DNA from: Syntrophotalea carbinolica DSM 2380
GTDB lineage: Bacteria > Desulfobacterota > Desulfuromonadia > Desulfuromonadales > Syntrophotaleaceae
Direction: 5' to 3'
Length of the DNA stretch: 64,000 nucleotides
Assembly (NCBI RefSeq): GCF_000012885.1
Contig: NC_007498.2
Span: forward strand, 1,488,001 to 1,552,000
Both the position numbers and the translations under genes were made by a program. The notes under the pieces are model-generated. The model was not told the origin of the DNA and made no database searches. It was given only the letters and a program-made list of their open reading frames with translations. Shown here piece after piece: positions 25,358 to 34,361 of this stretch. Numbering within the stretch: the stretch's first letter is position 1; every line of letters starts with the position of its first letter.

Positions 25358-26410
25358 TTAAATCAGGGTAACCGTCGGTTCACCTTCTTCAGCACTTTTG
25401 GCGATTTCACCGATGATAAAAGCATCTTCTTTGAGCCCGGAAAGCCGTACCATGATTTCTTCAGCTTCGGTTTCGGGTACCACCAGCACCATACCGATAC
25501 CGTAGTTGAGGGTACGGTACATTTCTTCCTCCTCGATGTTGCCGGCTTTGCGCAGCAATTCGAAGATGGGGGGCTTGGGCCAGCTGTCCTTGTGAATAAT
25601 GGCCTGGCAGTTTTTCGGCATCATGCGGGGAACGTTTTCCACCAGACCGCCGCCGGTAATATGCGCCATGCCTTTGATCTGAAAATCGCGCAGCAGGTTA
25701 AGGATGGTCTTGACGTAAATGCGGGTGGGTTTCAGCAGTTCCTCGCCAACACTCAAGTCGAGTTCTTCGACCTTGGAGTCGGCGTTCAGGCCGAGATGTT
25801 CAAACAGAACTTTGCGTGCCAGGGAGTAGCCGTTGGAGTGCAGACCGCTGGAGGCGAGGCCGATGAGGCGATCGCCCACAGTGATGCCGGAGCCGTCGAT
25901 GATGCTGGTGTTGTCCACGATGCCGACGGTGAATCCGGCCAGGTCGTATTCGCCCTCGCCATAAAAACCGGGCATTTCCGCCGTTTCGCCACCGATCAGG
26001 GCGCAACCGGCCTGGATGCAACCCTCGGAAATCCCCTTGACCACATCCTGGGCTTTTTCGGGGGTAAGCTTGCCGGTTGCCATGTAGTCGAGGAAAAACA
26101 GCGGTTCGGCTCCCTGTACCACGATGTCGTTGACACACATGGCGACCAGGTCGATACCGACGGTATCGTGCTTGTCCATCATGAAGGCCAGCTTGAGCTT
26201 GGTGCCTACCCCGTCCGTGGACGCTACCAGGGTCGGTTTCTTGTATTTGTCGGCATGCAGCGAAAACAGGCCGCCGAAACCGCCGATGTCGGTCAGTACT
26301 TCGGGGCGGGAGGTGGCTTTGACCAGAGGTTTGATCAATTGCACGAAACGGTTGCCCGCGTCGATATCGACGCCGGCATCTTTATAGGTCATTTTTTTTT
26401 GGTCGCTCAA
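25358..26410 (-). CDS. purM: Phosphoribosylformylglycinamidine cyclo-ligase PurM
   Basis: PurM closes the imidazole ring to make aminoimidazole ribonucleotide. Family segments include MTYKDAGVDIDAGNRF, the ATP-related STDGVGTKLKLA, MCVNDIVVQGAEPLFFLDY, GGETAEMPGFY and HITGGGLVENVPRM. The start is probably TTG 26410, preceded by GAGAGG five bases upstream, giving 350 residues. A longer frame opens at ATG 26461, but that lies upstream of a strong predicted -10 box (26450-26455), so it should not be in the mRNA. ATG 26392 is the other candidate, with a poor ribosome site. Confidence 0.93.
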   Translation of the reverse strand: MSDQKKMTYKDAGVDIDAGNRFVQLIKPLVKATSRPEVLTDIGGFGGLFSLHADKYKKPTLVASTDGVGTKLKLAFMMDKHDTVGIDLVAMCVNDIVVQGAEPLFFLDYMATGKLTPEKAQDVVKGISEGCIQAGCALIGGETAEMPGFYGEGEYDLAGFTVGIVDNTSIIDGSGITVGDRLIGLASSGLHSNGYSLARKVLFEHLGLNADSKVEELDLSVGEELLKPTRIYVKTILNLLRDFQIKGMAHITGGGLVENVPRMMPKNCQAIIHKDSWPKPPIFELLRKAGNIEEEEMYRTLNYGIGMVLVVPETEAEEIMVRLSGLKEDAFIIGEIAKSAEEGEPTVTLI

Positions 26411-26449
26411 GTGAACCTCTCTTTTCTTTGGTAAAAAGTATGACTCCCA

Positions 26450-26478
26450 TTTGTAAATCAACCTTTTTGGCTTGTCAA
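26450..26478 (-). promoter_or_regulatory. Predicted sigma-70 promoter for purM-purN
   Basis: On the minus strand a perfect -35 TTGACA (26478-26473) and a -10 TACAAA (26455-26450) are 17 bases apart. Transcription would start near 26443, about 33 bases before the TTG start of purM. I looked for but cannot confirm a PurR operator nearby. Confidence 0.65.
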
Positions 26479-26663
26479 CGGCAAAGTCCTGTACGATCGA
26501 TTTGGTCTTGACTCTTTACAGACCCGTGCCGGTGCTTTATCATTCGCCAAATATGCTGGAGAAGCAGGGTACGTGCATTGTGTTGTTCGCAGCCGGGGAT
26601 TTTTTCTCCGGCTTCGTTGGCGGTTGGTCTCACGCGTTAAATCGTCGCAGAGGAGAAGGTCGC

Positions 26664-26741
26664 ATGCCTGGTTTTCCGGGCGTTTTTTATAGATGGGTTT
26701 GCAGTCCGACGTTTTTTTCAAAAAGGTATTTTTATGGCTGA
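26664..26741 (+). CDS. Possible 25-residue leader ORF overlapping rimI
   Basis: An ATG at 26664 follows AGGAG at 8-base spacing and opens a 25-codon frame (MPGFPGVFYRWVCSPTFFSK...) that ends inside the first codons of rimI, overlapping its start by 8 bases. The peptide is rich in aromatic residues. It may be a translated leader that couples to rimI, or simply chance. There is no homology I recognise. The rest of the 270-base gap upstream holds only the purM promoter on the other strand. Confidence 0.3.
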   Translation: MPGFPGVFYRWVCSPTFFSKRYFYG

Positions 26742-27198
26742 CTTCCCATCGGGATCCTTCACTGTCCGTACCATGACCGCAGATGATCTGGCCAAGATTG
26801 TCGAGCTGGAAGGACGTTGCCATATTACCCCCTGGTCCGCACAGCTGTTTGAAGAAGAGCTGTCCCGTGCTTATTCCACCATCGACATCCTGTGGCAGGC
26901 GGATCGGCTTGTCGGCTATATTTGTTTCTGGCAGGTTTGCGATGAGCTGCACATTCTCAATGTCGCAGTGGATCGAGCGTTCCGGCGGCGTGGTCTCGGC
27001 CGAGTACTGGTAGAGCACGTTTTACAGCACGGTCGAGCCGGTGGGTGCGATCGCGCTTTTCTTGAGGTGCGAACCGGTAATCGTGGTGCTATCGCCCTTT
27101 ATGACTCTCTTGGTTTCGAAGTTATCGGGCGCCGTGTGAAATATTACCCGGATGGCGAAGATGCCCTGGTTATGGAACGCAAAATCCTCCACAGTTGA
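26734..27198 (+). CDS. rimI: Ribosomal-protein-alanine N-acetyltransferase RimI
   Basis: RimI is a GNAT acetyltransferase that modifies the N-terminal alanine of ribosomal protein S18 in E. coli. The 154-residue protein has FTVRTMTADDLAKIVELE, CHITPWSAQLFEEEL, LHILNVAVDRAFRRRGLGRVLVEHVL with the acetyl-CoA motif RRRGLG, and FLEVRTGNRGAIALYDSLGFEVIGRR. These fit RimI better than other GNAT proteins. The ATG at 26734 has AAGG eight bases upstream. A downstream gap of 229 bases separates it from pyrK. Confidence 0.88.
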   Translation: MADFPSGSFTVRTMTADDLAKIVELEGRCHITPWSAQLFEEELSRAYSTIDILWQADRLVGYICFWQVCDELHILNVAVDRAFRRRGLGRVLVEHVLQHGRAGGCDRAFLEVRTGNRGAIALYDSLGFEVIGRRVKYYPDGEDALVMERKILHS

Positions 27199-27427
27199 AA
27201 CAGGTTTTCTTGCAGCAGCTTTCGGGCTGTTTTCGCGGTCGGATTGCAGGTTATGGCAGGGCGTTTTGATGGCCCCTGCCGGTGTCGGACACCAAATCCG
27301 GTAGCCGCTGTTTGTCAACAGGCTCCGGAGAATATTCAGCGAGTCTGTCTTTCATGCCGGGCAGGACTTCATTGTGACTTGCCTGGGTCTTTTACCAATA
27401 GATCATTAAATCCATGGGATAATTTGT

Positions 27428-28288
27428 ATGCAAAACTTCAATACAACCATCCTTTCCAACCAGGAGCTTTCGCCTGGTTACTATCGCATGCGCATTCTGG
27501 CACCCGGTTTTGTCGCGGCCGCCAAGCCCGGTCAGTTTGTTATGGTTCGGGTCAGTGGCGGACTTGAACCGTTGCTGCGGCGGCCTTTCGGTATCTTCCG
27601 TACCGGATTCTTACCGGCCGACTGTGATGGCTTGCCGGATAAGGAGTATGTGGAAATTCTTTACAAGGTGGTTGGCAGCGGTACTTCCATTCTTAAAGGC
27701 CTGCATCAGGGTGACGGGGTCGAATTGCTGGGTCCGCTTGGCAACGGCTTCGAATTACGACCTGCGGCCGAACAGATCCTGGTCGGCGGCGGCATAGGTC
27801 TGGTGCCCTTGTATATGCTGGCGCGCGAATTGGTGAAAAACGGCAATGTGCGTTTGCTCATGGGCGGACGCTGCCGCGATGATATCCTGGCCGTGACGGA
27901 ATTTGAACGGCTGGGGGTGGCCACCTATGTTTCCACCGACGACGGTTCGCTTGGCGAAGAGGGGTTGGTGACCGATGTGTTGCAGCGCAAACTTGCCAGG
28001 TATCCCGAGGCGGCGGTGTACGCCTGCGGTCCCATGCCGATGCTTCGCGCCGTCCATGAATTATGTGCTGCCGGCAAAGTGCCGTTGCAGGTTTCGCTCG
28101 AGGCATTCATGGCCTGCGGAGTAGGGGCGTGCCTCGGTTGCGTAGTCAAAGGGGCCGGACATAGTGAAACCGATCCTCATTATTTATGTACCTGCAAGGA
28201 AGGTCCGGTATTCATGGCCGATCAGCTGGAGTGGGATTTGCTCGAAGATCGCCAGGACGGTTGCGGCTGTGGGGAGGATGAGGCATGA
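27428..28288 (+). CDS. pyrK: Dihydroorotate dehydrogenase electron transfer subunit PyrK
   Basis: PyrK carries FAD and a [2Fe-2S] cluster and passes electrons from the catalytic PyrD subunit to NAD+. In the 286 residues one sees the flavin motif RRPFGIF, VGGGIGLVPLYMLAREL for NAD(H), the CGPMPMLRAVHE segment, and the cluster-binding cysteines in CGVGACLGC and YLCTCKEGPVF. It overlaps pyrD by 4 bases (ATGA), which implies coupled synthesis of the heterotetramer. This NAD-linked class B enzyme suits an anaerobe. Confidence 0.96.
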   Translation: MQNFNTTILSNQELSPGYYRMRILAPGFVAAAKPGQFVMVRVSGGLEPLLRRPFGIFRTGFLPADCDGLPDKEYVEILYKVVGSGTSILKGLHQGDGVELLGPLGNGFELRPAAEQILVGGGIGLVPLYMLARELVKNGNVRLLMGGRCRDDILAVTEFERLGVATYVSTDDGSLGEEGLVTDVLQRKLARYPEAAVYACGPMPMLRAVHELCAAGKVPLQVSLEAFMACGVGACLGCVVKGAGHSETDPHYLCTCKEGPVFMADQLEWDLLEDRQDGCGCGEDEA

Positions 28289-29229
28289 GCGAAGGCAAAA
28301 TGAACATGGATAAGAAACCGAATCTGGCCGTGGATATTGCCGGCCTGCATCTTAAAAATCCCGTTATGCCCGCTTCCGGGACCTTCGGTTACGGTCAGGA
28401 GTACGCCCCCTTTTTCGATCTTGATCAGCTCGGTGGCATCGTCACCAAGGGATTGTCCCTGAACCCCAAGGCCGGCAACCCGACCCCACGTATCGCCGAA
28501 ACCACCAGCGGCATGCTCAATGCCATAGGTCTGCAGAATGTCGGGATTGAGGCTTTCATTCGCGACAAACTCCCTTTTCTGCGTCAATACCGTACTCCGG
28601 TCATCGCCAACTTCTTCGGTAACTCCCTGGAGGAATACGGCGAAGTGGCTCGCCGGTTGTCCGATCTGTCCGAAGTGGCGGCCGTTGAACTCAATATTTC
28701 CTGCCCCAATGTTAAAAAGGGCGGTATCGTGTTCGGTACCGATCCGCAGGCTGCCGCTGAGGTCGTGACGTTGGTGCGGCGACATTTGAGCAAGCCGCTG
28801 ATTGTCAAGCTGACCCCCAACGTGACCGACATCACGGTTATGGCCCGTGCCGTCGAAGAGGCCGGTGCCGATGCCATCTGCTGTATCAATACCCTGACCG
28901 GCATGGCTGTCGATGTTCATCGTCGCCAGCTGCGAATTGCCAATGGGACCGGCGGCCTCTCGGGGCCGGCTATTCGTCCGGTGGCGGTGCGCATGGTTTA
29001 TCAGGTGGTGCAGGCAGTAAATGTGCCGGTTATCGGAGTCGGCGGCATTACCTGTGCTGAAGATGCTCTGGAATTTCTTATCGTCGGGGCCAGGGCGGTG
29101 CAGGTGGGGACAGCCAATTTTGTCGATCCCCAGGCGATGCCGAAAATCGTTACGGGTCTCGAGCAATACTGCCGCGACCAGCATGAGGACGACATCAATA
29201 ACATCATCGGGTCACTGAAACTGTCCTGA
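28285..29229 (+). CDS. pyrD: Dihydroorotate dehydrogenase B catalytic subunit PyrD
   Basis: PyrD oxidises dihydroorotate to orotate with FMN. The 314-residue barrel shows LKNPVMPASGTFGYGQEYA, GLSLNPKAGNPTPRI, NISCPNVKKGG with the active-site Cys of class B enzymes, INTLTGMAVDVHRR, and VPVIGVGGITCAEDALEFL with GARAVQVGTANF for FMN phosphate. It partners with PyrK, whose gene overlaps the start. pyrE is encoded 31 kb away in the same window. Confidence 0.96.
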   Translation: MSEGKMNMDKKPNLAVDIAGLHLKNPVMPASGTFGYGQEYAPFFDLDQLGGIVTKGLSLNPKAGNPTPRIAETTSGMLNAIGLQNVGIEAFIRDKLPFLRQYRTPVIANFFGNSLEEYGEVARRLSDLSEVAAVELNISCPNVKKGGIVFGTDPQAAAEVVTLVRRHLSKPLIVKLTPNVTDITVMARAVEEAGADAICCINTLTGMAVDVHRRQLRIANGTGGLSGPAIRPVAVRMVYQVVQAVNVPVIGVGGITCAEDALEFLIVGARAVQVGTANFVDPQAMPKIVTGLEQYCRDQHEDDINNIIGSLKLS

Positions 29230-29394
29230 TATACTGCATATTTACTCTGCGTTAAATAATCATCGGTGGGGCGACTCGGCCCACCGGTGGTATGCTTGTG
29301 TAAGGGCGGATAAAAAGGTATGGTCGCCATGCTGAAACACTGCGCTGCGGAAACAGGCACCGGCAACAGACTGCCAGGGAGTCGGTAATCCTTT

Positions 29395-32061
29395 ATGGAT
29401 GTTATAACCACGCACATCAATGCCGATTTCGATTGTTTGGGGGGCATGATTGCCGCTAAAAAGCTCTATCCCGATGCGGCCATGGTCTTTGCCGGCGCTC
29501 AGGAACGGAGCCTGCGCGAGTTTTTCATGCAGAGTGCCTGTTATGCCTATGAATTCAAACGCATCAAGGATATCGATCTCGAGGATATCACACGTCTGAT
29601 CCTGGTCGATGTCTGTCAGGCGGAGCGCATCGGCCCCTTCGGCGAGGTGGCAAAACGCCCCGGTGTCGAAGTGCACATCTACGACCATCACCCCAACAAA
29701 CCCCACGCCTTGCGCGGAACGGTGGAGGAAGTGCGGTCCGTCGGTTCTACCGTGACGGTGCTTACCCATATCTTCATGGAACGCGGCATCCATCCGAATG
29801 CGGACGAAGCGACCATGATGCTGTTGGGGTTGTATGAAGACACCAGCAAACTGCTCTCCCATGCGACATCCTCCGCCGATTACCAGGCGGCCGCATATCT
29901 GGTGGAACACGGCGGCAATCTGAACACCGTATCCGATTTCCTCGTTCAGGAACTAACTTCCGACCAGGTGGCCCTGCTGCATGAACTGCTGCAATCTTTG
30001 ACGGCCATCAATGTCAACAGCATCGATGTCCACGTGGCCCATGCGTCTGTCGACGATTTTGTCGGAGATCTGGCGGTATTGGCGCACAAAATCAAGGACA
30101 TGCATGCCTTGAACGCCCTGTTTGTAGCCGTGCGCATGGGGGACCGTATCTTTATGGTGGGGCGCTCCCGTCTGCCCGAGGTATCGGCCGGTGAGATTCT
30201 CGAGGAGTTCGGCGGCGGCGGTCATGCGTTTGCCTCCTCGGCTACCGTTAAGGACTTGACCCTGGTTCAGGTATTGGACAAGCTGCCCGTGGTCCTCAGG
30301 CGGCATGTCAATCCCCACTGGGAAGCGCGCCATATCATGTTTTCGCCGGTCAAATCGGTGCAGAAAGCGGACACCATAGCGCAGGTACGCGAGATTCTGA
30401 CCCGCTACAATATCAATGCCATGCCGGTGCTCGACGGTGACAGGGTGGTTGGTATCATTACCCGTCAGGTTGTCGAAAAGGCCGCTCATCATCTGTTGGA
30501 AGATATTCCTGTCAGCGAGTATATGAGCTCCGACTTTTCCTCGGTAACGCCCGATACGGCGCTGCAGACGTTGCAGGAGTTGATTGTCGGACGGCACCAA
30601 CGCTTTGTCCCGGTGGTGGAGGATGACGGACAGCTGGTTGGCGCCCTGACCAGAACCGATCTGTTGCACCATCTCGTTTCCGGTGCCGTGGCGCGCCGCA
30701 GACAAGGTATTGGCGATCCGGGCAACGGGTTGACACTCAAAAAACGTACTGTCGCTCATCTGCTGCGTAATCAATTGCGCGATTCCCTGCAAAAAACGCT
30801 GTCCACTATCGGGGCGGTGGGCGATGCTCTGGGCCGCAGCGTGTTCGTGGTCGGTGGGTTTGTGCGAGACCTGTTGCTGCGCCAGGAGAATTTTGACGTG
30901 GATATCGTGGTGGAAGGCGATGGTATCGCTTTCGCCGAAGAATATGCCAGACGTTACGATTGCCGGGTCCGGGCGCATAAGAAATTTGCAACCGCCGTGC
31001 TGATCTTTGCCGATGGTTTCAAGGTCGATGTGGCCTCGGCTCGTACCGAATATTATCTGGAACCGGGAGCTTTGCCGACAGTCGAAAACGCTTCCATAAA
31101 ACTCGATCTGTATCGGCGGGATTTTACCATCAATACCCTTGCCATTGCGCTGAACGGACCCCATTTCGGGGAGCTTCTCGACTATTTCGGAGGCCAGAAC
31201 GATCTGCGGGGAAAAGCCATCCGGGTTTTGCACAATCTTAGTTTTGTGGAGGATCCGACCCGTATGTTTCGTGCCATACGGTTCGAGCAGCGCCTTGGCT
31301 TTCAAATGGGGCGGCATACCGTGCATTTGCTCAAGAGTGCCGTGCGCATGGGGTTCCTCGACAAGATCAGCGGGCCGCGGGTTTTCAACGAGTTGGTGTT
31401 GATTTTTCGGGAGTCGGATCCATTGCCGGCCATGCGACGCCTGGATGAACTCGGATTGCTGGCTTTTATCCATCCCACATTGTCGGTGCGTCACTTGTCG
31501 GACGGGACGTTTGCCGCTGCCAAGCAGGCTGTCGACTGGTATGAATTGCTTTATACGGGAGAACGCTGTCAGCGTTGGAAAGTTTTCTTTTTATGTTTGC
31601 TTTCCGATCTGGATCATGGCGAAGTACAACAGATTGTGCAACGTCTGGCCATGCCGCCGCAGTGCGAGGAGTTCTTCGGTTCTGAACGGGACGCTGCGAC
31701 TCGGATATTGAATCAGATCGAATGGCGCAGCATGCAATCGTATCGATGGCGCGACAGCGATATCCATGCCTTACTCAAAGACTTGCCTGTTGAAGCGCTT
31801 CTGTACGGTATGGCGATTACCGAACATGAAGAAGCCCGTCGCACTATTTCTCATTTCATTACGCACCTTCGTCATGTGAAATGCCTTTTGCGGGGGCACG
31901 ATCTGCAATCTTTGGGATTGGCGCCCGGACCGATTTACCGGGAGATCTTCGATGCGTTACTCGACGTGCGTCTGGACGGGCAGGTCGTCACGCGTGAGGA
32001 TGAATTGCAGTTCGTAACAAATCGCTATGTGGAGAAAATAGAGGAAAAACCCTCGAGATAA
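29395..32061 (+). CDS. A-adding tRNA nucleotidyltransferase with DHH and CBS domains
   Basis: This 888-residue protein joins several domains. Residues about 1-310 are a DHH/DHHA1 phosphoesterase of the NrnA type, with THINADFDCLGG, VDVCQAERIG, IYDHHPNKPH and the GGGGHAFAS end. Two CBS motifs (about 315-430) follow. The C-terminal half is a class II nucleotidyltransferase/poly(A) polymerase with VVGGFVRDLLLRQENFDVDIVVEGDG, RRDFTINTLAIALNG and RMFRAIRFEQRLGF. In relatives such proteins add the terminal A to the tRNA CCA end, with another enzyme adding CC. The DHH part may trim or degrade short RNA, which is inference. It ends 66 bases before an M50 protease start. Confidence 0.9.
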   Translation: MDVITTHINADFDCLGGMIAAKKLYPDAAMVFAGAQERSLREFFMQSACYAYEFKRIKDIDLEDITRLILVDVCQAERIGPFGEVAKRPGVEVHIYDHHPNKPHALRGTVEEVRSVGSTVTVLTHIFMERGIHPNADEATMMLLGLYEDTSKLLSHATSSADYQAAAYLVEHGGNLNTVSDFLVQELTSDQVALLHELLQSLTAINVNSIDVHVAHASVDDFVGDLAVLAHKIKDMHALNALFVAVRMGDRIFMVGRSRLPEVSAGEILEEFGGGGHAFASSATVKDLTLVQVLDKLPVVLRRHVNPHWEARHIMFSPVKSVQKADTIAQVREILTRYNINAMPVLDGDRVVGIITRQVVEKAAHHLLEDIPVSEYMSSDFSSVTPDTALQTLQELIVGRHQRFVPVVEDDGQLVGALTRTDLLHHLVSGAVARRRQGIGDPGNGLTLKKRTVAHLLRNQLRDSLQKTLSTIGAVGDALGRSVFVVGGFVRDLLLRQENFDVDIVVEGDGIAFAEEYARRYDCRVRAHKKFATAVLIFADGFKVDVASARTEYYLEPGALPTVENASIKLDLYRRDFTINTLAIALNGPHFGELLDYFGGQNDLRGKAIRVLHNLSFVEDPTRMFRAIRFEQRLGFQMGRHTVHLLKSAVRMGFLDKISGPRVFNELVLIFRESDPLPAMRRLDELGLLAFIHPTLSVRHLSDGTFAAAKQAVDWYELLYTGERCQRWKVFFLCLLSDLDHGEVQQIVQRLAMPPQCEEFFGSERDAATRILNQIEWRSMQSYRWRDSDIHALLKDLPVEALLYGMAITEHEEARRTISHFITHLRHVKCLLRGHDLQSLGLAPGPIYREIFDALLDVRLDGQVVTREDELQFVTNRYVEKIEEKPSR

Positions 32062-32127
32062 GGTCCTTGGTTGACTCTTCGTCCGGTCCTTTGCTACAAG
32101 GGACTGTTAAAATCTTTTTTATTCTGG

Positions 32128-32814
32128 ATGAATATGGATCTGTTTTTTCAAAAATTGTCGATTATCCTGGTGCCGGGTCTGCTGGCCATCACCGTGCATG
32201 AGGTGGCTCATGGCTGGGTTGCGGAACGTTTGGGGGATCCGACCGCGCGCTTGCTCGGTCGCCTGACCCTTAATCCCTTCAAGCATGTCGATCCTATCGG
32301 CACCTTGTTGCTGTTTTTCATCGGCTTTGGCTGGGCGCGTCCGGTACCGGTCAACCCCGGCAACCTCAAAGACCCGCGTCGCAATATGATGTGGGTAGCT
32401 CTTGGCGGTCCGACAGCCAATCTGGGATTGGCTTTATTGTCCGCTCTGGTTCTGCGGGGACTTGGACCTTTGTCGGGTGCGGCGGCGCATGGCGGTCTGG
32501 CTCTGGTGGTCGATCCTCTGGTGCTGATGGCGGCATTCAGCTTGTATGTCAACGTCATTCTGATGGTGATAAATCTTATGCCGATACCGCCGCTGGATGG
32601 AGGCCGGGTGTTGATCGGTCTTTTGCCGGAAAAACCCGCTGCGGCTGTGGCACGGCTCGAGCCTTTCGGGTTTTTCGCGGTTATCCTTCTGTTCTTTTTC
32701 TCGCCGTTGTCGGAACGTGTACTTTTGCCGGTAGTGGTGTCTGTGACATCCGTGCTTGCGGGTCCGCAATGGTTTCTGGTGCAGAAAGTCTTCGTCATGC
32801 TTTTCAGGTCGTAA
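32128..32814 (+). CDS. Site-2 protease family (M50) membrane metalloprotease
   Basis: Members of this family cut substrates inside the membrane. The zinc motif HEVAH lies near the N-terminus in LLAITVHEVAHGWVAERLGDPTARLLGRLTLNPFKHVDPIG, and the third ligand motif INLMPIPPLDGGRVL lies near residue 165. Four to six membrane spans are expected, including LLLFFIGFGWARPVPVNP. I chose ATG 32128 (228 residues) because homologues start shortly before the HEVAH helix; frames from TTG 32071 or ATG 32134 are possible. It lies immediately upstream of scpA with a 3-base gap. Substrates are unknown. Confidence 0.88.
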   Translation: MNMDLFFQKLSIILVPGLLAITVHEVAHGWVAERLGDPTARLLGRLTLNPFKHVDPIGTLLLFFIGFGWARPVPVNPGNLKDPRRNMMWVALGGPTANLGLALLSALVLRGLGPLSGAAAHGGLALVVDPLVLMAAFSLYVNVILMVINLMPIPPLDGGRVLIGLLPEKPAAAVARLEPFGFFAVILLFFFSPLSERVLLPVVVSVTSVLAGPQWFLVQKVFVMLFRS

Positions 32815-32817
32815 GCC

Positions 32818-33582
32818 ATGTCCTACCAAGTCGAGCTTGAGGTTTTCAAGGGACCCCTGGATCTCTTGCTGCACCTTATTAAAAAGCATGAGATGGATAT
32901 CTACGATATCCCCATTGCCGAGATTACCGCGCAATACCTTGCGGCGCTGGATACCATGAAATCCCTGAATCTCGATATTGCAGGCGAATTTCTGGTCATG
33001 GCCTCGACGCTTGTACATATCAAGTCACGCATGCTGCTGCCGCTTGAAGTGGATCCGGAATTGGAAGAGGACGATGTCGACCCTCGGGCGGAACTTGTTC
33101 AGCGGTTACTTGAATATCAACGTTATAAAGAGGTAGCCGTGGCCCTGGATGAATACGATATGCTTGGGCGCGATGTATTTAATCGTTCCTGTCATGATGC
33201 GGCAGCGGATGAGGCGAATGACGGCCCATTGCAGCCCGTCGGTGTTTTTGAACTGGTCAACGCCCTGCAGGAGCTACTTAAAGAATCGCCGCCCGAGCGG
33301 GTTCATGAGGTCGTTCGGGAACGACTTACGGTTGCCGAGCGCGTGAGCATGCTGTTGAAGCTTCTGAAAGACAATCAGAGTCTGGCCTTTGATGCCTTGT
33401 TGCCCGAACTGCCTGATCGCGAGGAGCTGGTGGTTACCTTTCTGGCCATGCTGGAGTTGGTCAAATTGCGCATGATTCGCATTATGCAAAATCAGCGCTG
33501 TGGAGCCATCTGGCTCTTTTCCGCGATGTCCGACTCGGTCGGTGAATTGCCGCTCCAGGATGAGACTTTTGGATACTGTTGA
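32818..33582 (+). CDS. scpA: Segregation and condensation protein A
   Basis: ScpA is the kleisin that joins SMC and ScpB in the chromosome condensation complex. The 254-residue protein has the N-terminal YQVELEVFKGPLDLLLHLIKKHEMDIYDIPIAEIT, MASTLVHIKSRMLLP, and the C-terminal winged helix with VVTFLAMLELVKLRMIRIMQNQ. The gene overlaps scpB by 23 bases in another frame, so translation is coupled. smc itself is not in this window. Confidence 0.94.
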   Translation: MSYQVELEVFKGPLDLLLHLIKKHEMDIYDIPIAEITAQYLAALDTMKSLNLDIAGEFLVMASTLVHIKSRMLLPLEVDPELEEDDVDPRAELVQRLLEYQRYKEVAVALDEYDMLGRDVFNRSCHDAAADEANDGPLQPVGVFELVNALQELLKESPPERVHEVVRERLTVAERVSMLLKLLKDNQSLAFDALLPELPDREELVVTFLAMLELVKLRMIRIMQNQRCGAIWLFSAMSDSVGELPLQDETFGYC

Positions 33583-34162
33583 GCTTAAAGCCATTATTGA
33601 AGCGCTGCTTTTCGCTGCTCCGGGGCCCGTTCGCCTTGAGCAGTTGGCATTGGCCGCCGATGCCGACCCTGCACGGGTGGCACCTCTGCTGGCAGAGCTC
33701 GAAACCGAATATCTTCGGGCCGGCCGGGGTTTCGTGCTGGTCGAATTGGCAGAAGGGTATCAACTGCGCACGCGGCCGGAGCATGCAGAGTGGGTGCGAC
33801 GTCTTCATAGCAGCCGCCCGACGCGTCTTTCCCGCGCAGCACTGGAGGCCCTTGCCATTATTGCCTACCAGCAACCGGTGACGCGGGCCGACATCGATTA
33901 TCTGCGCGGTGTCGATTCCGGTGGGGTTGTCAAGAGCCTGCTGGATAAACGGCTGGTGCGGATCGTGGGAAAAAAAGATGTCCCGGGTCGCCCCTTGTTG
34001 TACGGTACCAGCAGGGAGTTTCTGGAGTTTTTCGGTCTGCGCTCCCTGAGCGACCTTCCAACGCTCAAAGAGTTTACGGAGCTGACCAAGGAAAGCGAAA
34101 GTTTACTGTTCGATTTTGACGCCGGCGCCGGCGGGGCAACGGCATCGTCCGAACAAGCCTGA
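33560..34162 (+). CDS. scpB: Segregation and condensation protein B
   Basis: ScpB is the winged-helix partner of ScpA. The 200-residue protein shows LKAIIEALLFAAPGPVRLEQLA, LVELAEGYQLRTRPEHAEWV, LSRAALEALAIIAYQQPVTRADIDYLRGVDSGGVV and GRPLLYGTSREFLEFFGL, all family landmarks. I used ATG 33560, which follows CCAGG; a longer frame from 33500 reads unrelated residues. It is followed by a 200-base gap and rluB, the usual order in many bacteria. Confidence 0.94.
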   Translation: MRLLDTVELKAIIEALLFAAPGPVRLEQLALAADADPARVAPLLAELETEYLRAGRGFVLVELAEGYQLRTRPEHAEWVRRLHSSRPTRLSRAALEALAIIAYQQPVTRADIDYLRGVDSGGVVKSLLDKRLVRIVGKKDVPGRPLLYGTSREFLEFFGLRSLSDLPTLKEFTELTKESESLLFDFDAGAGGATASSEQA

Positions 34163-34361
34163 CGGCTGTGGCGCAAATCTGTCATTTCTGTCGCCGATCA
34201 TCATGGTGCGGCTCGCACCCGCCAATATGAGACGGTCAGGCATTCACCCCCCCCTGTCTGCAGCGTGGATTGATTGTACCTTGGCGAGCGGGAGCTTATA
34301 TCCAGGTTGATCCTGCTTGCTTTCGGGATACCGCGCCGAGCGGAATAGAATAAAGAGGATC

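Noticed and set aside
29953-31494. Minus-strand ORF of 513 codons opposite the A-adding enzyme gene
   Set aside because: It lies wholly antisense to a clearly coding gene, has no recognisable motif, is rich in His/Gln/Arg as expected for a shadow frame, and lacks a ribosome site.
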